A stretch of 28,775 bases of DNA from a virus. The notes beneath the pieces are model-generated. The model ran no database searches. It saw only the letters and a program-made list of their open reading frames with translations, and had not been told where the DNA came from. Positions within the stretch are counted from its first letter, which is position 1. Each line of letters opens with the position of its first letter. The position numbers and the translations under genes are program-made. The stretch covers positions 1 to 28,775 of IMG/VR virus record IMGVR_UViG_3300006919_000297. One strand, 5' to 3'. This document shows, piece after piece, positions 22,161 to 28,775 of this stretch.

Positions 22161-22190
22161 ACCATAACAGGAACTATAAGCGTCAATAAA

Positions 22191-25100
22191 ATGGGTCTTA
22201 CCAGATTAGATAATTTTCTGAAATCGTCAAAAGGCACTATCTTATATGTCAATCCAAATGATTTGGATTCTACTGATAGTATCGAGAATAAAGGTAATTC
22301 TCTTACACGTCCTTTTAAGACGATTCAACGTGCTCTGGTAGAGTCTGCTAGATTCTCATATCAGAGAGGTTTGAATAATGATAGATTTGGTAAGACTACC
22401 ATTCTATTATATCCGGGTGAGCATTATATTGATAATAGACCTGGTTTTATTCCTAATGGTCAAAACAATTACCTGACTAGAAGTGGTGCTTCTACTTCTG
22501 ACCTTCCTGAGTATGAACTGAATACCAACTTTGACGTACAATCTGTTACTAACGAACTCTACAAACTCAACAGTGTTAGTGGTGGTGTTATTGTTCCTCG
22601 CGGTACATCAATCGTTGGTTTAGACCTTCGTAAAACCAAGATTCGTCCTCTTTATGTTCCTGACCCTCTGAATGATCAGATTGAGAGAACTGCTATCTTC
22701 AAAATTACTGGTGCTTGCTATTTCTGGCAGTTCTCCATATTTGATGGTAACCCAAATGGAAGCGTCTACAAAGATTACACTAGCAATACATCTGTTCCTA
22801 ATTACTCTCACCATAAACTTACTTGTTTTGAGTACGCTGATGGCGTAAACAACGTAGCAATTAATGACGACTTTATCAGCAATTTCGTTACTGATAGAAC
22901 TGACCTTGATATGTACTATGAGAAGGTCAGTATTGTATATGGCAACTCTTCTGGTAGAACAATTGCACCAGATTATCCAAGTCCTAATATTGATATTGAG
23001 AAGAAGATTGATGAATATCGTATTGTTGGTGCAACTGGTGGTGAAATCGGTATTACCAGTATCAGAGCAGGTGATGGTGTAACATCTTCCACTGTTATTA
23101 CAGTAACTACATCTGGAGATTTGGATTCATTAGAAGTTGATACTCCATTTAGAATTGAGGGTATCACTGCTAATGGTTATAATGGTCAGTATGTTGTAGC
23201 ATCTAAAATAGATGATAGAAATCTTACATTCAATGCTCCTACAATTCCAAATGACCCACTTCCAAGTGTATTTGGTTCTACACTGACTCTAAGTAACGAT
23301 ACTGTAACCTCTGCTTCACCATATATCTTCAACACCTCTCTGAGGTCTGTTTTTGGTATGAACGGTATGCACGCTGATGGTGCAAAAGCAACGGGTTTCC
23401 GTTCAATGGTTGTTGCCCAGTTTACTGGTATTGGTCTTCAAAAGGATGATAGAGCATTTGTTCTGTTCAACCAAAATTCACCATCTACTGGTCTGTATGA
23501 TGACAGCAGCAGTGCTGGTAATGAGACTCTAAGTAATAATTCAAGAGCAATTCACAAACCTGAGTGGAGAAACTTCCACATCAGAGTATCAAATAATTCT
23601 GTTGTTCAGTCTGTTTCTTGCTTTGCTATTGGTTACGCAGAACAGTTTATAACCGATAGTGGCGGTGATATTTCTTTAACCAACTCAAACTCCAACTTTG
23701 GTGCAGTAGCTCTGGTATCTGATGGTTTCAGACCAGAAGCATTCCCACAGGACAATCAAGGTTATATTACACATGTTGTTCCACCAAAGAACATCAATCT
23801 TGATGAAAAGTCAATTGAATTTACTTCTATCGACGTTCTGAGAACATTACCACAGTCTTATAGTTCAATTGGTGTTGGTAGCACAGGTAGACTGTATCTT
23901 TATAATGAAACCAATGCTCAGACTCCACCAGAGCATATCTTACAGGGTTATAGAATTGGTGCAAAGCAAGAAGATACCCTGAACTTCTTACACGGTGATG
24001 GAACTTCAACTCTGGAGAACTATTCGGCACGTATCACGATGCCGGTCAGTCAAACATTCCTTTCATATCAGGATCAAGATCATAACATTACAGGTGAGAA
24101 GTCTTATAGAGTTGGTAGAAGTGTTGCTGGTATTAGCAGTATTGGACCTACTAGTGTTGGTGGTAATATAAACGTCATTTCTCTTGAGAGAAATCATAGT
24201 TTTATCAATGGCGAGTCTGTTCGTATCATATCAGAAAACGCACATCTCCCTGATGGTCTGTTACCAAATACAATATACTATGCTATCACTAGCGGTACTG
24301 GTATTTCGACCAGTCAGAATATCAAAATTGCTAAGACCAAAACTGATGCGTTGAATGGAACTGCAATTTCTTTCAACAACAAAGGTGGTCAACTGAGAGT
24401 TACAAGTAGAGTATCAGATAAAGAACCTAATGAAGAGGGACACCCCATTCAATATGATACTGCTAATTCCCAGTGGTATATCAATGTTTCGACTGCTAGC
24501 ACACAGAATTCTATATTCAGTAACATTGTAGGTCTTGGTTCTACCTCTCTGGGTGCAGCAACACCAAGAACCTTTATCACCAGAAAGAGTGATTCTAGAA
24601 CAACGTTTGATAGACTTTATCACGTTCGTTACATTATTCCTAGAAACTCTGGTACAAATGCTAGACCACCCATTGATGGTTACATTCTTCAGGAGAGTAG
24701 CACTGGTATTGGTGCAACTGATTCTGAAATTCAGACTTATTATAATGATGGTTCACTTACAAATGAGTCACAGCAAAGAAACTTTAGTTTCATCTCCAAT
24801 GCATTATGGAATGGTGTTAACACCGTCACTATTGATACAGAACTACCTCACCATCTGACGATTGGTTCTCAGGTCGAACTTCGTAACATTACCTCAACTG
24901 AAAATACTTCTGGTGCTCTGAATGTTGGTTACAACAGGTCATATGAAGTCACTGGTATCAGTAGCGCAAAGCAGTTCAATGTTGGTCTATCGACTGATCC
25001 TGGTCTGTTTACAAATACAACAAATATTAGAAATGTAAGTCTTCCATATTTTTATAGAAGAAACTATTCTAAGAACTTCTATGTTTACAGAATCAATGAA

Positions 25101-28100
25101 TTTAGAAGATATATTCAAAATGAACAAGATGGTGTTTACTATCTGACTCTAGTTGAAGCATCTATCGAACCTACTGTATCACCATTCATTGGTCAGAAGT
25201 TCTCACAACCAGTTGATAAACTGTATCCTCAATTAGATAGAGACAATCCTCAATCTGACCCTAAAGGTGCAATATCTCATGCTAGATCTTCTCTGATTGG
25301 TAAAGTAGATATTTGCGAATCTACTAACAGCATTACAAACAAATCTAATGCAGATTTCTGCTTAGAGAATAATTCTTTTGGTATTGTAAGTATTGAATCT
25401 AACTCAGGCAATAGTCACGTTATTACTACTGATGTTGAACACCAACTCAATCCTTTGGTCAAAGTTCAAATTGTTGATCCTGGTACAAACTACGGTGTTC
25501 TTTCAGGTTCTGATGAGATTTACTATAATGCTAGAATTGCAGGAACTGGTTCTTCAATTTCCGGTAAAACAGCAACTGCTAAGGTTACTGTTGGTGTAGG
25601 TGGTACTATTAAGGATGTAAAAATTATTGATGGCGGTGCTGGATTTGAATTTGGTAATACTCTTACAATCGCTGGTATTACAACAGCAGCAAACAATAAT
25701 GCCGCACTGTTGAGAGCAAATATTGTAAGAAATGATATTGGCAAAGCAGTAAGAATTAGCGGTATCACCTCAGAGGGCAATAACCCATATAATACTGTTT
25801 ATAGAGTTACTGATGTTCAAGCAGGTGCAGCAAGATCATTCACCGTTGCTTCTGCTAGCACAATATTCAACTTTACGCCGAACGGTATTCCCGCAAATGC
25901 TCTGACTAACGCAGAAGTTTATTATACTGGTGAGTCCGTAAGCATTACAAATTATACTTATAATCAAACTACAGGTATTGCTACAGTATCTACATTTGGT
26001 CCTCATGGGTATGATGTAGGTAGATGTGTCTTTATTGGTGGAGCAACTAATGATAAGTATAATGGTTTCTTCGATGTAACCGAAGTTCTTGATAACTTAG
26101 GTGTACCTTCATATGGTTTTGCCGTCAAGGTTGGTGTAGGAACAACGACTCCACCATCTGGTTCAAATATGATCACATATCCTAAGGGTTATGGTTCAAA
26201 TGCTGGTTCTCTTGATGTAAGTATTGAAAACATTCGTGGTAGAATGGCTGGTTATTATGCTGGTATCACTACTACATTATCTGCTCCTATTCAGAACCTG
26301 TCGGATACACTCATCTATATCAGAAATGTAGACCAGTTTGACTTTACTATTGGTGATTATATTCAGGTAGACAATGAGGTAATGAGAATCAGGGATACTG
26401 TAAACACTTCTAGTGTTCTGAATTATCCTAATTCTACTCAAAGCAATCAATCTATTGCTGTCTTCCGTGGTGTTCTTGGAACTAGAGCAGCAACTCACTT
26501 AGGGAATTCTGTTGTAACAAGAATTAGTCCAGTTCCTGTTGAATTTAGAAGGCACTCCATCATTCGTGCTTCTGGTCATACGTTTGAATATGTTGGTTAT
26601 GGTCCTGGTAACTATTCTACTGCCTTCCCAGATAGACAGGACAGGGATATCACACCTGAGCAAGAATTGATTGCTCAGTCCACGAAGAGGGCAGGTGGTA
26701 TCAACTTCTACACAGGTATGAACGACAAGGGTATTTCATACTCTGGTAATAAAAAACTCAGCACTATTACGGGTACTGAAGAAATCTTTGATACTCCAGT
26801 TCAAACTATAACTGGTGCGGACATTTCTGTCAGTCCAAAACTGAACGTTCTCAACCCAATTGAAGCTGTATTTGATCGTTCTATCCGTGTTGATGGTGGT
26901 GTCAGTGGAGAGGCAATTTCAGAGTTCACTGGACCTCTGATTGTCAATAATAAGGTTGTTGTAAACTCACCTAAGGGTGTTGAGACCGATAACTTGTTCT
27001 TACAAGGTGATACTACAGTTTCTAGAAAGTATACTGTTGGTCTTGGAACACCTTCACTTGCTGGTAACCCTGGCGACATTGTATATAACGCAAACCCAGT
27101 TCCAGGTGGTTCTACTGGTTGGATTTATACTCTTTCCAACAATTGGAAGTCTTTCGGCACTATCTCACTGGAGAGAGATACCAAAGAAGACATCTTTGAA
27201 AGAGTTGGTATTGCTACCACAACAGCAGGTGATAAGAGACTGAAGGTTTACGGTGGAACTAGAGAAGTTTCTATTGATGATGATGGTAGAGTTGGTGTTG
27301 GTACTTCTGCTTCTCCTTATAAGGTTCACGTCATTGGTGATACTAACCTGGTTGGTGATATCAATGTAAGTGGAGCATCAACAGTAGGTAATCGACTTAC
27401 GGTTCTTTCTGGTGGTGTAAACGTCAGTGGTTCTAGTACAATTACTGGTGTTGGTATTGTATCGGAAACTGTTGGTACGCACGCTGGTGCTGGTGTATCG
27501 ATATATGCTGTTGGTGCTGGTCAGACTATCTACTACTATGGTGATGGTCAAAACTTAGTCAACCTGAATGCTGACCAAGTTGGTTGGATTAGACAAGGCA
27601 ATAACTTATCGTTTGAAGACGTTCTAAATGGTTCTGTTGGTATTGGTACTTCTGTCCCAACAGGTGGCACTGCTTCAGATTTCCTGCTTGGTTATTCACT
27701 GACTGTTGGTTCTGCTATTCCTGGTCTTGGCGGCACTAGCGCACACTTCCACGACGGTATTCACGTCACTGGCGAGGCAAGAGTTGACCTAGGTATAAAT
27801 GTGACGGCAGGTATATCGTCTATAATGGGACCATATGCCTTTGAAAATAATACCAAGGGTACTATTGTCGGCACAGCAGCAACATTTAGTCAAAAACTTG
27901 ATGTAAGTGCTGGTTTCTCTACCTTCAAGGATGTCTTGGTTTCTGGTGTTACCACTCACACAAATCATACATATCATCACGCATTCTCAGAAGCAAATGG
28001 AACTGCTACGATAAATACTGGTAACGGATTCCTTACTTTAGACCTGTCTACAGGACAAAACTTTGAATTTACTGTTGATCAACAAATCAATAAGATTATC

Positions 28101-28361
28101 TTGTCTAATGCTCCTGCTAATGTAAGTTCAATGTCCTTTACACTCAAGTTGACGCAGAATGCTTCTGCTAATTACTTTGTAGACATTGATGACTTTGAGT
28201 TCAATACAAATCCAGTTCCTGTTTATTGGCCTGGTGGTGTTGTTCCAGTTGTGTCCAGAGCGAATGGAAAAACGGACATATATAACTTCAAGACATTCAA
28301 TACTGCGAGTATTGATACTGCCGGATTATACGGAATTGTCGGAGGACAGAACTTCTCATGA
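22191..28361 (+). CDS. giant tail-fibre-like virion protein (2056 residues)
   Basis: The protein begins MGLTRLDNFLKSSKGTILYV. The N-terminal NKGNSLTRPFKTIQRALVES (about residues 33-52) with ILLYPGEHYIDN and GVIVPRGTSIVGLDL (about 132-146) follows a pectin-lyase-like beta-helix start. The middle is a long series of beta-rich repeats (for example VTTSGDLDSLEVDTPFRIEG, VKVQIVDPGTNYG, IKDVKIIDGGAGFEFG near 1140). The C-terminal third (from about 1530) is fibre-like: short strands such as NNKVVVNSPKGVETDNLFLQ and GDINVSGASTVGNRLTVLSG, a GWIYTLSNNWKSFGTISLER segment and AHFHDGIHVTGEARVD. It ends in a compact head, FVDIDDFEFN...PVYWPGGVVPV...YGIVGGQ. It may play the role of a T4 long tail fibre part or side fibre. 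I see no catalytic residues. The stop overlaps the next ATG (ATGA). Confidence 0.8.
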   Translation: MGLTRLDNFLKSSKGTILYVNPNDLDSTDSIENKGNSLTRPFKTIQRALVESARFSYQRGLNNDRFGKTTILLYPGEHYIDNRPGFIPNGQNNYLTRSGASTSDLPEYELNTNFDVQSVTNELYKLNSVSGGVIVPRGTSIVGLDLRKTKIRPLYVPDPLNDQIERTAIFKITGACYFWQFSIFDGNPNGSVYKDYTSNTSVPNYSHHKLTCFEYADGVNNVAINDDFISNFVTDRTDLDMYYEKVSIVYGNSSGRTIAPDYPSPNIDIEKKIDEYRIVGATGGEIGITSIRAGDGVTSSTVITVTTSGDLDSLEVDTPFRIEGITANGYNGQYVVASKIDDRNLTFNAPTIPNDPLPSVFGSTLTLSNDTVTSASPYIFNTSLRSVFGMNGMHADGAKATGFRSMVVAQFTGIGLQKDDRAFVLFNQNSPSTGLYDDSSSAGNETLSNNSRAIHKPEWRNFHIRVSNNSVVQSVSCFAIGYAEQFITDSGGDISLTNSNSNFGAVALVSDGFRPEAFPQDNQGYITHVVPPKNINLDEKSIEFTSIDVLRTLPQSYSSIGVGSTGRLYLYNETNAQTPPEHILQGYRIGAKQEDTLNFLHGDGTSTLENYSARITMPVSQTFLSYQDQDHNITGEKSYRVGRSVAGISSIGPTSVGGNINVISLERNHSFINGESVRIISENAHLPDGLLPNTIYYAITSGTGISTSQNIKIAKTKTDALNGTAISFNNKGGQLRVTSRVSDKEPNEEGHPIQYDTANSQWYINVSTASTQNSIFSNIVGLGSTSLGAATPRTFITRKSDSRTTFDRLYHVRYIIPRNSGTNARPPIDGYILQESSTGIGATDSEIQTYYNDGSLTNESQQRNFSFISNALWNGVNTVTIDTELPHHLTIGSQVELRNITSTENTSGALNVGYNRSYEVTGISSAKQFNVGLSTDPGLFTNTTNIRNVSLPYFYRRNYSKNFYVYRINEFRRYIQNEQDGVYYLTLVEASIEPTVSPFIGQKFSQPVDKLYPQLDRDNPQSDPKGAISHARSSLIGKVDICESTNSITNKSNADFCLENNSFGIVSIESNSGNSHVITTDVEHQLNPLVKVQIVDPGTNYGVLSGSDEIYYNARIAGTGSSISGKTATAKVTVGVGGTIKDVKIIDGGAGFEFGNTLTIAGITTAANNNAALLRANIVRNDIGKAVRISGITSEGNNPYNTVYRVTDVQAGAARSFTVASASTIFNFTPNGIPANALTNAEVYYTGESVSITNYTYNQTTGIATVSTFGPHGYDVGRCVFIGGATNDKYNGFFDVTEVLDNLGVPSYGFAVKVGVGTTTPPSGSNMITYPKGYGSNAGSLDVSIENIRGRMAGYYAGITTTLSAPIQNLSDTLIYIRNVDQFDFTIGDYIQVDNEVMRIRDTVNTSSVLNYPNSTQSNQSIAVFRGVLGTRAATHLGNSVVTRISPVPVEFRRHSIIRASGHTFEYVGYGPGNYSTAFPDRQDRDITPEQELIAQSTKRAGGINFYTGMNDKGISYSGNKKLSTITGTEEIFDTPVQTITGADISVSPKLNVLNPIEAVFDRSIRVDGGVSGEAISEFTGPLIVNNKVVVNSPKGVETDNLFLQGDTTVSRKYTVGLGTPSLAGNPGDIVYNANPVPGGSTGWIYTLSNNWKSFGTISLERDTKEDIFERVGIATTTAGDKRLKVYGGTREVSIDDDGRVGVGTSASPYKVHVIGDTNLVGDINVSGASTVGNRLTVLSGGVNVSGSSTITGVGIVSETVGTHAGAGVSIYAVGAGQTIYYYGDGQNLVNLNADQVGWIRQGNNLSFEDVLNGSVGIGTSVPTGGTASDFLLGYSLTVGSAIPGLGGTSAHFHDGIHVTGEARVDLGINVTAGISSIMGPYAFENNTKGTIVGTAATFSQKLDVSAGFSTFKDVLVSGVTTHTNHTYHHAFSEANGTATINTGNGFLTLDLSTGQNFEFTVDQQINKIILSNAPANVSSMSFTLKLTQNASANYFVDIDDFEFNTNPVPVYWPGGVVPVVSRANGKTDIYNFKTFNTASIDTAGLYGIVGGQNFS

Positions 28362-28775
28362 GTAGAATAAGTAGAGATATCTTCACTCAGTTAGATCTTA
28401 ATGGACCTTATCTGAGAATTGATTCTCAACCACAGGACATTACCAAAGAATCAGTCTTTGGTAATTCTGCTCCTGGAAGAGAAAGTAGATATACTGCTAC
28501 TTTTACTGTAGCAGTCAGCACTTATTATATGACCGGTGACGAAGCAGATATTGGTGACCGTAATGTCATTGAAGAAGATGCTGTTCCTCCTACTGTAGAT
28601 AATTCTGGTTATATTGCATATCAGTGGTATGAGCAGAGGGGTGCCTCTCAAGATCTTGATACTGATATCAAATTGAGAAATGGTATTGATGATACTACAG
28701 GTGTAGATACAACAACTCTGTCTATTACTAATCTTCAATCACCTGAAGACAACCAAAGAAAATTTTATTGTAATA
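28358..28775 (+). CDS. virion protein with Ig-like domain (partial, runs off the right edge)
   Basis: ATG at 28358 overlaps the stop of the fibre gene by four bases; the frame stays open for 139 codons to the window end. After MSRISRDIFTQLDLNGPYLR the sequence from about residue 48 has an Ig-like outline: YTATFTVAVST, then GYIAYQWYEQRG with the central Trp, then TTTLSITNLQSPEDNQRKFYC, where 'TLSI.NL....N...YC' is the usual approach to the second Ig cysteine. The first Ig cysteine is not seen. Ig-like domains are common on phage surfaces, where they bind weakly to cells or carbohydrates. Function beyond structural is not deducible from the fragment. Confidence 0.75.
   Translation, partial: MSRISRDIFTQLDLNGPYLRIDSQPQDITKESVFGNSAPGRESRYTATFTVAVSTYYMTGDEADIGDRNVIEEDAVPPTVDNSGYIAYQWYEQRGASQDLDTDIKLRNGIDDTTGVDTTTLSITNLQSPEDNQRKFYCN

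Overview
The window is a stretch of virion-assembly genes from a T4-like (contractile-tailed) marine cyanophage, most likely infecting Synechococcus or Prochlorococcus. Three things point there. Several products are recognisable T4 structural homologues: gp4 head completion, gp26 baseplate/tail chaperone, a gp27-like hub and a gp5 OB-fold hub, with weaker matches to gp48 and gp54. The base composition is AT-rich, with A/T-rich elements resembling T4-type late promoters. The fibre and adhesin proteins are very large, and one small gene ends in a cyanobacterial CP12-like motif. No integrase, transposase, CRISPR array or host gene is visible.

Layout: (1) 1-1587, minus strand: a gp48-like tail-tube/baseplate protein cut by the left edge, an unrecognised 115-residue protein, and gp4. 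(2) 1617-13104, plus strand, tail core: a tail-tube-fold protein (gp54-like), gp26, a short reading frame reached from gp26 by a probable programmed -1 frameshift, two large tape-measure-like proteins carrying peptidoglycan hydrolase domains, a gp27-like hub, a CP12-like protein, and gp5, whose N-terminal codons are in a different frame from the rest. (3) 13140-21032: a 1916-residue glycine-rich/PA14-like adhesin, a beta-helical spike candidate, and two paralogous fibre proteins sharing a C-terminal domain. (4) 21056-22190: a compact island of small ORFs, tRNA-Leu(UAA), a perfect sigma70 promoter and a strong hairpin-U-tract terminator that together could define a small RNA of about 60 nt. (5) 22191-28775: a 2056-residue tail-fibre-like protein and the start of an Ig-like virion protein.

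Together the genes build the tail tube start, the baseplate hub with its spike, the tape measure and the host-contact fibres. The cell-wall-degrading function that T4 carries as a lysozyme inside gp5 seems to have moved into the two tape-measure-like proteins (M15-type peptidase, SleB-type hydrolase and amidase), while gp5 keeps no visible lysozyme or beta-helix. The most notable signals are the three-part frameshift signal at the end of gp26, the CP12-like gene inside the baseplate operon, the promoter-terminator small-RNA candidate, and the gp5 frame break. All function calls come from reading motifs by eye; no database search was run.
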